Shown here piece by piece: positions 1 to 7,316 of a stretch of 13,836 nucleotides of DNA (its first letter is position 1; every line of letters begins with the position of its first letter). Position numbers and translations under genes: made by a program. The notes below the pieces were generated by a model that made no database searches, was not told where the DNA came from, and saw nothing but the letters and a program-made list of their open reading frames with translations. Origin of the DNA: Selenomonadaceae bacterium (lineage in GTDB: Bacteria; Bacillota; Negativicutes; Selenomonadales; Selenomonadaceae); the NCBI GenBank assembly GCA_017484235.1, contig JAFUTM010000009.1, positions 1 to 13,836 on the forward strand. Direction: 5' to 3'.

Positions 1-2
1 GA

Positions 3-2372
3 GATTTAGCTGGAGTTGCTGCGGATCCATTTGCAAGCGGAAATCAATATGCAGGTGGATTTGTGGCTTCGAGATTTTTGGCTAAACATATTGGCAGTGA
101 TCCACAGGATACCATGAAAAAATTTATGCGCGGTCTGGTTGCCGGCGGAACGGCGGACGGCGCATTTAGTTATGTATCTGGCGGCGCATTTAACGAGCAG
201 GGCTTTAAGGATATGTATAGTGCGGCTTATGCTAAATATAATGGCGATAATATTGCCTTCCTCAAAAACGAATGCGGCATTGAGCTTAATAATGCTGATA
301 CCGGTGCAGTAACCGGCTATGATGCGGGCAATGGTGTTGTAAAAAATAAATATAATGTCGTTTCACAGGCAAGCCGACCGATGAACTGGAGTTTGCCGTC
401 GTCATCAATGACAATGATTAATGGTCTGGAGATTAGCTGGCCAAAAGGCTATAATGCCAGTCCAACTGCTGGTACAATGGTTTTCCACACAGGCACTGGT
501 GCAAATCAAGCAATGAAAGTTAGTTTCTTTGATATGAGTGCGCGATCAATCGGTCTAATTGACGAAGAAGGCAAAAAATTGAATGTTTCAACGATTGGCA
601 ATGCAAATCAGGCTATTGGTCAACTGGATAAGATTATAAATGTCGTTTTAGACGAGGCAACAAATATCGGAGCGATTCAACAACGTCTGGGCTTTACTGA
701 AGCTAACGTTACGTCTTCTACTGAGAACACGCAAGGTGCTGAATCCACAATTCGTGATGCAGATATGGCTAAAGAAATGACCGAATACGGTAAAAGCAAT
801 GTTCTTAGTCAGGCAGCACAATCAATGCTGAGTAAAGCCAACCAGGCTATGTCAAGTGTGCTGAGTATGGTTACACAAAACGGCAATGATACCGTTGAAG
901 AATCGCAGGACACTTCGGAGGCTGAACGTAACTCCGATGAAAATCTCAGCGAAGTTGGCAAAGACTTACAAAAAGTTGCAAGTGGTCAAAAAATTAATTC
1001 GGCTGCAGACGATGCGTCGGCGTATGGAATCAGCGAACAGATGCGCGTGCAGATTCGCGGACTGGATCAAGACGTGCAGAATGTCAAAAACGGCACTAAT
1101 ATGCTCCAGACGGCACTTGGTGGAATCAACAATATCGTTGATGAACTGCGCAGCTTAAAAGAACTGGCAATTAACGCCGCAAATGATTCCAACACCGACC
1201 TGGATCGTATGACGATTCAAAAAGAATTTGACCAACGCCGCGCAACTATTGATGAAATTGCGACTTGGACGAATTACAATGGCAAACCATTAATCGATGG
1301 CAATTATCATAAATCAAGCCAAGCAATAGATGCCAGTATACTAGATGTAGTATTCGTTGTTGATACAACTGGAAGTATGAGTCCACCAATTACAAGTGTA
1401 GCGGATAACTTAAAAACATTTGCTGATAGATTAACTGAATTAGGTAAAAAATGGCGATTTGGTCTTGTTACATACGATGATATAACTGATATTTCTGGAA
1501 AAAGGATTGGTATAAATAAAGCTTCATTTAAAACCGGTCAATTTACTTCAGATGCCGATGAATTTGAAGAGGCATTAAGAAGTATACGTGTAGCAGGTGG
1601 TGGAGATGAACCAGAGTCTGGATATGAAGCAATACTGGATAATGTAAATGGAGCTCTTTCATTTAAATATAGTCCAAATGCAGTTAAGAGCATTATAGTA
1701 TTGACGGATGCTTCTGCACACGATTCGGAAGATTCACGCGTGCCGGGTATGTATTCTGCTACAGATGTTGTTAATGGCATGAAAAAACGAGGTATTTCTA
1801 ATTTTTATTCAATAATAAAACCAGAAAGTACAGAAAGTACATATCCAGATCCAGCACATACAGATTGGACGAGAATAACAGACGCAATGAACGGAAAATG
1901 GTATGATATTAATTCTGATTATGGTGAAAGCATGGAAGAAATTGCTGATGATCCTAGTTACACAATAAGAGACGTACCAGGTAATCCATTGTGGATTCAA
2001 CACGGCACACACGCCAACCAGCGTATTAATGTATATCTTAATAGTATGACAACTTCAGCACTCGGCATTGATATGGCGGAAGTGACTACCAGATCGAAAG
2101 CTAATTCGGCAATTGCTATCATTGATGAGGCAATAACGTATGCTCTCGACGAAGCAACAAACGTTGGTGCATACCTTCAACGTCTGGAATATACGGAATC
2201 GAATATTGTGGCTGAGAATGAAAATACTCAAGCTGCGGAATCCACGATCCGTGACGCAGATATGGCTAAGGAATATACAAAATACACCAAAGACAGCGTG
2301 CTGGCACAGGCGTCACAGTCGATGCTTGCTCAGGCAAATCAAAATCCTAAATTCGTTATGTCTGTAATTTAA
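3..2372 (+). CDS. Tandem flagellin-like protein with an inserted vWA domain (5' partial)
   Basis: The frame is open from the first codon (base 3, starting DLAGVAADPF), so the gene begins upstream of the window; the GTG at 63 has no ribosome binding site and is not a start. 789 residues are visible. In order: (1) bases 3-480, a flagellin variable region with a Y-AGGFVASRFLAKHI segment and a NNADTGAVTGYDAG motif, resembling the end of flagellinolysin peptidase domains as I recall them; (2) about 489-878, a flagellin C-terminal D1/D0 region (ESTIRDADMAKEMTEY, LSQAAQSMLSKANQ); (3) about 879-936, an acidic linker; (4) about 936-1311, a flagellin N-terminal helical region (KINSAADDASAYGISEQMR); (5) about 1335-1950, a vWA domain with MIDAS DTTGSMS at 1362 and LTDA near 1704; (6) about 1983-2369, a second flagellin C-terminal region ending MLAQANQNPKFVMSVI, a normal flagellin terminus. 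It is probably a filament subunit or filament-associated protein exported by the flagellar type III route. Two fused flagellin modules plus vWA is not an architecture I recognise. No other flagellar gene lies in the window. Confidence 0.85.
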   Translation, partial: DLAGVAADPFASGNQYAGGFVASRFLAKHIGSDPQDTMKKFMRGLVAGGTADGAFSYVSGGAFNEQGFKDMYSAAYAKYNGDNIAFLKNECGIELNNADTGAVTGYDAGNGVVKNKYNVVSQASRPMNWSLPSSSMTMINGLEISWPKGYNASPTAGTMVFHTGTGANQAMKVSFFDMSARSIGLIDEEGKKLNVSTIGNANQAIGQLDKIINVVLDEATNIGAIQQRLGFTEANVTSSTENTQGAESTIRDADMAKEMTEYGKSNVLSQAAQSMLSKANQAMSSVLSMVTQNGNDTVEESQDTSEAERNSDENLSEVGKDLQKVASGQKINSAADDASAYGISEQMRVQIRGLDQDVQNVKNGTNMLQTALGGINNIVDELRSLKELAINAANDSNTDLDRMTIQKEFDQRRATIDEIATWTNYNGKPLIDGNYHKSSQAIDASILDVVFVVDTTGSMSPPITSVADNLKTFADRLTELGKKWRFGLVTYDDITDISGKRIGINKASFKTGQFTSDADEFEEALRSIRVAGGGDEPESGYEAILDNVNGALSFKYSPNAVKSIIVLTDASAHDSEDSRVPGMYSATDVVNGMKKRGISNFYSIIKPESTESTYPDPAHTDWTRITDAMNGKWYDINSDYGESMEEIADDPSYTIRDVPGNPLWIQHGTHANQRINVYLNSMTTSALGIDMAEVTTRSKANSAIAIIDEAITYALDEATNVGAYLQRLEYTESNIVAENENTQAAESTIRDADMAKEYTKYTKDSVLAQASQSMLAQANQNPKFVMSVI

Positions 2373-2410
2373 TATTAAACTGACGTATTTGCGCGGAAAT
2401 AAATTATTTT

Positions 2411-2446
2411 ATACTGTCGATTTAAAAGTCGGCAGTATTTTTATTT
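2411..2446 (+). terminator. Rho-independent terminator of the flagellin-like gene
   Basis: An 11-bp stem (arms 2411-2421 and 2428-2438, two G-T wobbles, 6-base loop) is followed by a T-rich tail, TTTTATTT. It lies 38 bases after the flagellin stop. Its tail overlaps the stop codon of the convergent ClC gene. The other strand has no comparable T-run, so it should act mainly on + strand transcripts. Confidence 0.8.
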
Positions 2447-3820
2447 GTCAATTTTCTGATTAATAGAGCGCTCCAGCAGCGCAGAGTAAGCCGGCCTGCC
2501 GCCGAAGAGGTCAGACACTAAAAATGCCACGCCACTGACGATTATAAGTGCCAGCAAGTGTGAAAAGCTGCCGGTCAGTTCCATAATTAAAATGCTGCCA
2601 GTAATAGGTGCCTTGACCACTGCTGCGAAGTATCCGGCCATTCCAAATATGATAAACATTGCAGTCCATTCAGCGTTGAAAAGATTAACTGTGATGCCGA
2701 CGAGTGCAAATATATTTCCAATGAGTGCACCTAAAACTAAAAGCGGCAAAAATATTCCACCAGGTGCGCCCGTTCCAAAACAGATCATTGTAAATAAAAA
2801 TTTAGCAGTGAATAAGATTATTAACAACGACAATGCAAAATGATTACTCAACATATCATCAACCAACAGATTGCCACAGCCAAGAACTTCGGGCAGGACT
2901 AGACCTATCGGAATTACCAAAAATAATGGAATTAAAAATTTTTGCACACCTTTGAAACCAATTTTATCATAAGCGTTCAATGACAAGATGAGTGACTTAG
3001 TAAATCCGACGCCAAGCAAGCCTGTAAAAAATCCTAGACAAATGAGATACATTATAAAATTAAATGGTGTCATACTCGACAGCATATTAATTGTCGGTGT
3101 GGTTGATATAAGCGGCACGGAATGCAAAGTTGGCGTTATCGTTTCAAAAACTGGCCGTATGCCAAAGACAGACTTAACAACCGCAGAAGCTGAGACTGCT
3201 GCCGTCATTGAAACCATCAGGAGTTCCGGCGAGTATTTTTTTTGCAATTCTTCAATACAGAAAACAACGCCAGCAAGCGGCGCATTAAAGATTGCGGCAA
3301 GTCCGGCACCTGCACCAGCATTAAGCAAAAATTTACCTTCAATCGTATTGCTTGATGATTCGTGAATATGGTGACGACCAAGTATATGATTAAATATAGC
3401 ACCTATGCAGGCGCCAAACTGTACACTTAATCCAGCACGTCCAAGCGATAGACCTGCACTGATAGCAATTGTTGACGCCGCGAACTTCATAATCAACAGG
3501 CGGAATGGCCTAAATAAATGCATTCTGCCCTGCAGTATTCCCTTAATTTGAGGAACGCCGCTGCCTGCAATCTGAGCATCAATTTTTATGAACTTTGTTA
3601 TTAAATATGCAGTAAATATTAATATCGTAATCGTTAAAATCCACATAAATAAATCTGATTTTGATTTCAACAGTGCAAAATATATTGGACGATAAACATC
3701 GGCTTCATCAATTAAAAATCTAAATGCAGCAACGACTACGCCTGTAAATATTCCGATAATGAGTCCTTCAAAAAATAATCTTAATCTTAGCTGCCGGCGT
3801 TTCGGCAAAAATCTTGACAT
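2441..3820 (-). CDS. ClC-family chloride channel/transporter lacking the gating glutamate
   Basis: An integral membrane protein of 459 residues that moves chloride or related anions across the cytoplasmic membrane. The length fits a ClC core without C-terminal CBS domains. Family motifs in order are GSGVPQIKG (residue 86 on), GRAGLSVQFG (127 on), the IEEL pair (E190/E191), GTGAPGGIFLP (about 349 on) and the pore tyrosine in RPAYSALLE (Y445). The second motif is normally G-R/K-E-G-P; here the external gating glutamate is Ala129 (codon GCT at 3434-3436) and the proline is Leu131. The selectivity Ser, internal Glu and Tyr are kept, so it is not an obvious CLC-F fluoride exporter. In characterised ClC antiporters, loss of this glutamate uncouples proton transport, so passive anion conduction is a reasonable inference. 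The ATG start has an AAAGGTGG ribosome binding site just upstream. It is transcribed alone, divergent from gntK. Confidence 0.9.
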   Translation of the reverse strand: MSRFLPKRRQLRLRLFFEGLIIGIFTGVVVAAFRFLIDEADVYRPIYFALLKSKSDLFMWILTITILIFTAYLITKFIKIDAQIAGSGVPQIKGILQGRMHLFRPFRLLIMKFAASTIAISAGLSLGRAGLSVQFGACIGAIFNHILGRHHIHESSSNTIEGKFLLNAGAGAGLAAIFNAPLAGVVFCIEELQKKYSPELLMVSMTAAVSASAVVKSVFGIRPVFETITPTLHSVPLISTTPTINMLSSMTPFNFIMYLICLGFFTGLLGVGFTKSLILSLNAYDKIGFKGVQKFLIPLFLVIPIGLVLPEVLGCGNLLVDDMLSNHFALSLLIILFTAKFLFTMICFGTGAPGGIFLPLLVLGALIGNIFALVGITVNLFNAEWTAMFIIFGMAGYFAAVVKAPITGSILIMELTGSFSHLLALIIVSGVAFLVSDLFGGRPAYSALLERSINQKIDK

Positions 3821-3879
3821 ATTACCACCTTTTATTATTGATAAATCTGAAATAAATTTTTATAATTCTGATAAAAGTA

Positions 3880-3908
3880 TTGCATTAATATTTTTAAAAT
3901 GATATAAT
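3880..3908 (+). promoter_or_regulatory. Candidate sigma-70/A promoter for gntK
   Basis: TTGCAT (3880-3885), a 17-base spacer, and a perfect TATAAT (3903-3908) lie about 112 bases before the gntK ATG, in a very AT-rich divergent spacer (3821-4020) shared with the ClC gene. The -35 matches the consensus at only three positions. The same GATATAATTTT string forms the -10 region before gntP. The AT-rich context makes chance matches likely. Confidence 0.45.
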
Positions 3909-4020
3909 TTTAACATGCAGATAATTGTAAGATATAACTTTTATATTAAATATATTTTAAATTATATAATAAAATAAACGAAATATAAATATCAAAATTT
4001 ATAATAAAGGAGCTATATTT

Positions 4021-5583
4021 ATGGCATTAACCAGAGAAAACAGTGAAGTCTGGATTGGTGTAGATCTCGGCACAACTGGAGTAAGAGCGATTGCCTACGA
4101 CGCGAAAGGTACGAATATCTGTTCGTCTGAGGCATTTTATCCACTTCTGACGCCGCACCCAGACTGGGCGGTTGAGAGTCCGCTGCAGATTTATGAATCG
4201 GTTGAAAAAGTGATAAGTGAAGCGGCAGCTGAGCTTCGTTACAAAAGTAAAGAGTTAGTCGGTATTGCACTGAGTACGGTAATGCACAGCTTTGCGGCTT
4301 TTGATGAAAATTTTGAGCCACTTATGGACTTTGCGACGTGGGCAGACAGCCGCAGTGCAGATATTGTGCGCTCAATGAAGAATGACGAAAAACTCTGTCG
4401 CCAATTTTATGAAGCCACCGGCTGTCCTATACACGCTTGCTATCCGCTTGAGAAAGTCCTCTGGCTTAGACGCGAGCTGCCCGACATTTTTAGTAGTATG
4501 CGCTATGTTGTGTCGATTAAAGATTATCTGTTTAAAAATCTTACCGATGAATGGGTAATTGACCACTCGACAGCAAGCACTAGTGGAATGTATAATGAAC
4601 ATAAAATGGATTGGGACGATTCGATAATTCTGTACGCTGGCTTGAAGCGTGAACAATTGCCGAAGGTCGTCTCTACAACTTATCAATCCAAGTTAAGCAA
4701 AAAAGCTGCGGCCAGATTAGGCCTTAAAGCTGGCTTGCCAGTGGTTATCGGTGCAACGGACGGCGTGCTGGTAAATGTTGGTATTGGCGCCGTTCGTCCT
4801 GGTCAGCTCAGTGCAACGATTGGAACAAGCGGCGCGTTGAGGATGCTCACTGCTAAGCCGATGATTGATCCTCAGATGAGGACGTGGTGTTATAATTTAG
4901 TTGATGATGTCTGGGTGGCCGGCGGTGCAATTAATAATGGCGGTATGATTCTGCGCTGGGTGAGAGATAAGATTTTCCATTATACGGAAGCACAGCTTGA
5001 GCAACTCAAGGTTGACGGCTATGATTTAATGACGATGAAAGCTTCTCACGTTCCGGCTGGTGCAGGTGGATTATTGATGCTGCCATTCTTTACTGGTGAA
5101 CGTGCGCCATATTGGAATTCTGAGCTTCGTGGAATGTTCTTCGGCCTGTCGCTCAAGCATAGCCGCTCGCATATGGTGCGTGCTGCAATGGAAGGTATCT
5201 GCTACAGTATGAATGCGGTTATGATTGCACTTCGCGACTTTGGCGAAATTAAAGACGTAAGAGTCAGCGGCAGTTTTACAAAGTCTGAAATGTGGCTGCA
5301 AATTTTATCCGATATATTAGGTGAAGAACTTACACTGCCAAATAACAGCGAAGGTGCGGCTTTTGGTGCCGCAGTGCTTGGTTTTATCGCTGAGGGCAGA
5401 ATGAAGGGCATAGACGATACTGCAGAGCTTGTTCAAGTTAAGAAAAAGTTTTTGCCGATTGCCGAGAATGAAGCACTTTATAAAAAGCTGTATACTATTT
5501 TCGACAGGCTGTATCAAAAACTGCAGCCGGAATTTGCCGAAATTGCAGCATATCAAAAAACAATAGCAAAATATTTAATATAA
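4021..5583 (+). CDS. gntK: Gluconokinase, FGGY family
   Basis: Phosphorylates D-gluconate with ATP to 6-phosphogluconate in the cytoplasm. At 520 residues it matches the Bacillus GntK type (about 513) rather than the short P-loop gluconokinase of enteric bacteria. Visible FGGY features are the N-terminal phosphate-binding GVDLGTTG, MHSFAAFDEN and TWADSRS, GCPIHACYPLEKVLWL, the catalytic aspartate in GATDGVLVN (D247), IGTSGALR, the gluconokinase-like GGAINNGGMILRWVRDK, and GERAPYWN in the C-terminal domain. The ending IAAYQKTIAKYLI resembles Bacillus GntK as I recall it. AAAGGAG at 4006-4012 places the start at ATG 4021. A 93-base gap separates it from gnd, which uses its product, and gntP follows, which supports gluconate over xylulose as substrate. 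Xylulokinase is the main alternative and less likely. Confidence 0.92.
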   Translation: MALTRENSEVWIGVDLGTTGVRAIAYDAKGTNICSSEAFYPLLTPHPDWAVESPLQIYESVEKVISEAAAELRYKSKELVGIALSTVMHSFAAFDENFEPLMDFATWADSRSADIVRSMKNDEKLCRQFYEATGCPIHACYPLEKVLWLRRELPDIFSSMRYVVSIKDYLFKNLTDEWVIDHSTASTSGMYNEHKMDWDDSIILYAGLKREQLPKVVSTTYQSKLSKKAAARLGLKAGLPVVIGATDGVLVNVGIGAVRPGQLSATIGTSGALRMLTAKPMIDPQMRTWCYNLVDDVWVAGGAINNGGMILRWVRDKIFHYTEAQLEQLKVDGYDLMTMKASHVPAGAGGLLMLPFFTGERAPYWNSELRGMFFGLSLKHSRSHMVRAAMEGICYSMNAVMIALRDFGEIKDVRVSGSFTKSEMWLQILSDILGEELTLPNNSEGAAFGAAVLGFIAEGRMKGIDDTAELVQVKKKFLPIAENEALYKKLYTIFDRLYQKLQPEFAEIAAYQKTIAKYLI

Positions 5584-5588
5584 TTAGG

Positions 5589-5658
5589 AATGACTAATTA
5601 GGAATGAGGAATTGGAGAGCGATTTTAATTCATCATTCCACATTCCTAATTCTTCATT
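5589..5658. repeat. Long imperfect inverted repeat (hairpin) between gntK and gnd
   Basis: Arms 5589-5612 and 5635-5658 pair at 21 of 24 positions around a 22-base loop. They are built from the unit ATTAGGAATG(A/T)GGAAT; TAATTAGGAATGA-like strings also occur as direct copies at 5581 and 5596. The look is that of small dispersed hairpin repeats found between genes in many genomes. It is not followed by a T-run, so a processing, stability or attenuation element fits better than an intrinsic terminator. It ends about 6 bases before the gnd ribosome binding site. Confidence 0.75.
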
Positions 5659-5676
5659 AAAGAAGGGGAGATATGT

Positions 5677-7065
5677 ATGGACATTGGTATGGTAGGTATG
5701 GCGGTTATGGGCAGCAATCTGGCGCTTAATATGGCAGATCACGGCTTTAAAGTGGCCTGCTATAATTACACTCCGGATTTGACTGAAAAAGTTCTCAAAG
5801 AACACCCACATCAACATCACAAGGGCTTTTTCGATTTACAAGAATTTGTTAATTCACTCAAAAAGCCTCGCAAGATTATGTTTATGATAATGGCAGGTGA
5901 TCCGGTTGACTCAATGCTTGGCAAGCTTGTGCCACTGCTTGACGAAGGTGACATCATTCTCGATGGCGGTAACTCGTTCTTTGAGGACACACGTCGTCGG
6001 CATAATGCCTTGAAAGATATTGGAATCAACTATTTTGGAGTTGGTATCTCCGGCGGCGAAAAAGGTGCGCGGAATGGTCCGTGTATTATGCCTGGCGGCG
6101 ACAAAGAGGCTTATGAGCAGGTACGTCCGGTTTATGAGGCGATTGCGGCTAAAGTCAATAACGAGCCTTGCTGTGCTTATATAGGCAGTGACGGCGCCGG
6201 TCATTACGTCAAAATGGTTCATAACGGCATTGAATATGCAGATATGCAGCTCATTGCAGAAAGTTACCTGCTTTTGAAATATGTTTGCGGTCTTAACAAT
6301 AAACAGATTTCTGACACGTTTAGAAATTGGAACGATGGCGAATTAAAGAGCTTTTTAATTGGAATTACTGCAGATATTTTTGCCGAAGATGACGTGGACG
6401 GTGGTCAAATTGTTGACAAGATAGTGGACAGTGCCGGACAGAAGGGCACTGGACGCTGGACAAGTATTCAAGCGATGAAACAAGGCGTCAACAGTTCAAT
6501 CATTACTGCCGCCTGCAACGCGCGTGTAATGTCCAATCTTCTCTCTGAGCGTCAAAAAATGTCTAATGAACTGCCAGTATCAATTTCACAGATAAGAGAT
6601 ACAGGATTGGTTGAGTCAGTACGTCGCAGTTTGTACGTCGGCAAAATAGCTGCTTACGCACAGGGCTTTGCACTCTATAAATCAGCGTCTAAAGAATTTA
6701 ATTGGAATCTCGACTTTGGAAGTATTGCTGCCATATTTAGAGCGGGCTGCATTATCCAAGCGGACTTTTTGAACAAAATTACCGCCGCTTATCGCAGCAA
6801 TCCTGAGCTCAACAATCTTATGGAAGACAAATTCTTCTTTGACAAGATTAAAACAAATTTGAACGACCTGCGTAAAGTAGTAAGTTTGGCCATTCAAAAT
6901 GGAGTGCCAATTCCGGCACTTGCCAACGCAATGGAATATATTGATGCGATGCGGAGCGTCAGACTCGGCGCTAATTTGATTCAGGCACAGCGTGATTATT
7001 TTGGAGCACACACGTTTAAGCGCATTGACAAAGAGGGCAGTTTCCATCACGAATGGCAGAAATAA
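5677..7065 (+). CDS. gnd: 6-phosphogluconate dehydrogenase, decarboxylating (GntZ-like)
   Basis: Oxidises and decarboxylates 6-phosphogluconate to ribulose 5-phosphate and CO2, reducing NAD(P). Its 462 residues are close to the usual 465-485. The N-terminal Rossmann fold starts GMVGMAVMGSNL; the substrate motif is GISGGEKGARNGPCIMPGG (S125, G126, G127); the catalytic pair sits in HYVKMVHNGIEY (K179, E186); and the C-terminal domain ends with AQRDYFGAHTFKRID. The usual cofactor stretch N-R-T, in which Arg contacts the 2'-phosphate of NADP, reads N30-Y31-T32 here. That resembles the gluconate-linked GntZ of Bacillus as I recall it and may mean altered cofactor preference. GGGGAG at 5665-5670 supports ATG 5677. 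It lies directly after gntK, so it probably drains gluconate carbon into the pentose phosphate pathway. Confidence 0.95.
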   Translation: MDIGMVGMAVMGSNLALNMADHGFKVACYNYTPDLTEKVLKEHPHQHHKGFFDLQEFVNSLKKPRKIMFMIMAGDPVDSMLGKLVPLLDEGDIILDGGNSFFEDTRRRHNALKDIGINYFGVGISGGEKGARNGPCIMPGGDKEAYEQVRPVYEAIAAKVNNEPCCAYIGSDGAGHYVKMVHNGIEYADMQLIAESYLLLKYVCGLNNKQISDTFRNWNDGELKSFLIGITADIFAEDDVDGGQIVDKIVDSAGQKGTGRWTSIQAMKQGVNSSIITAACNARVMSNLLSERQKMSNELPVSISQIRDTGLVESVRRSLYVGKIAAYAQGFALYKSASKEFNWNLDFGSIAAIFRAGCIIQADFLNKITAAYRSNPELNNLMEDKFFFDKIKTNLNDLRKVVSLAIQNGVPIPALANAMEYIDAMRSVRLGANLIQAQRDYFGAHTFKRIDKEGSFHHEWQK

Positions 7066-7094
7066 TAATTTACGAAAAATGATGAAATTCTCGT

Positions 7095-7202
7095 CGCTCA
7101 AAAAATGGCCGAACGTGATGTGAGGCCTCTCCTGAGCGCGACGCAGCCGGACGCGGAGTCAGCGAAGGCGGCTTTTGTCCACTTTTGGCCGCTCAAAAGT
7201 GG
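7095..7202. repeat. GC-rich islet bounded by near-identical short direct repeats
   Basis: Inside the 251-base gap between gnd and gntP lies about 108 bases of GC-rich DNA (36 of 60 G/C at 7141-7200, counted by hand, against 11 of 60 in the next 60 bases). It starts with CGCTCAAAAAATGG (7095) and ends with CGCTCAAAAGTGG (7190-7202). The right edge forms a perfect 8-bp hairpin, CCACTTTT/AAAAGTGG (arms 7179-7186 and 7195-7202). It can be read as part of a short open frame, but that frame has no ribosome binding site or recognisable domain. A dispersed repeat or remnant of a small mobile element is the most economical reading. Confidence 0.5.
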
Positions 7203-7254
7203 TGGTACATTAAATAAAAATATGTTATATTACAAAAATTTGTCGAAAAAAAGA

Positions 7255-7291
7255 TATAATTTTCGGCTTATTAAGTGTTACCTAAATTACA
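7255..7291 (+). promoter_or_regulatory. Candidate gntP promoter -10 and overlapping operator-like sites
   Basis: TATAAT at 7255-7260 is the only good -10 before gntP; the -35 is weak (TTACAA at 7230-7235, 19-base spacer). Two imperfect dyads surround it: CGAAAA (7244-7249) with TTTTCG (7260-7265), and TGTTACCTAAATTACA (7276-7291), whose right half AAATTACA resembles the half-site recalled for HexR, an RpiR-family regulator of sugar-acid genes. The second dyad lies where a bound repressor would block transcription. Both assignments are inference. Confidence 0.3.
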
Positions 7292-7316
7292 AACAATATT
7301 AGAGGAGGTAACTTTT

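Noticed and set aside
63..65. GTG at 63 as the start of the flagellin-like gene
   Set aside because: The frame is open to the window edge, there is no ribosome binding site, and the upstream residues continue the same domain.
1538..1780. Antisense open frames opposite the vWA region and opposite ClC, gntK and gnd
   Set aside because: They overlap strongly supported genes, lack ribosome binding sites and show no domain pattern; they are shadows of coding sequence.
7105..7302. Short open frame over the GC-rich islet (about 65 residues)
   Set aside because: It has no ribosome binding site, the composition changes abruptly within it, and there is no recognisable domain; it is better explained as repeat DNA.
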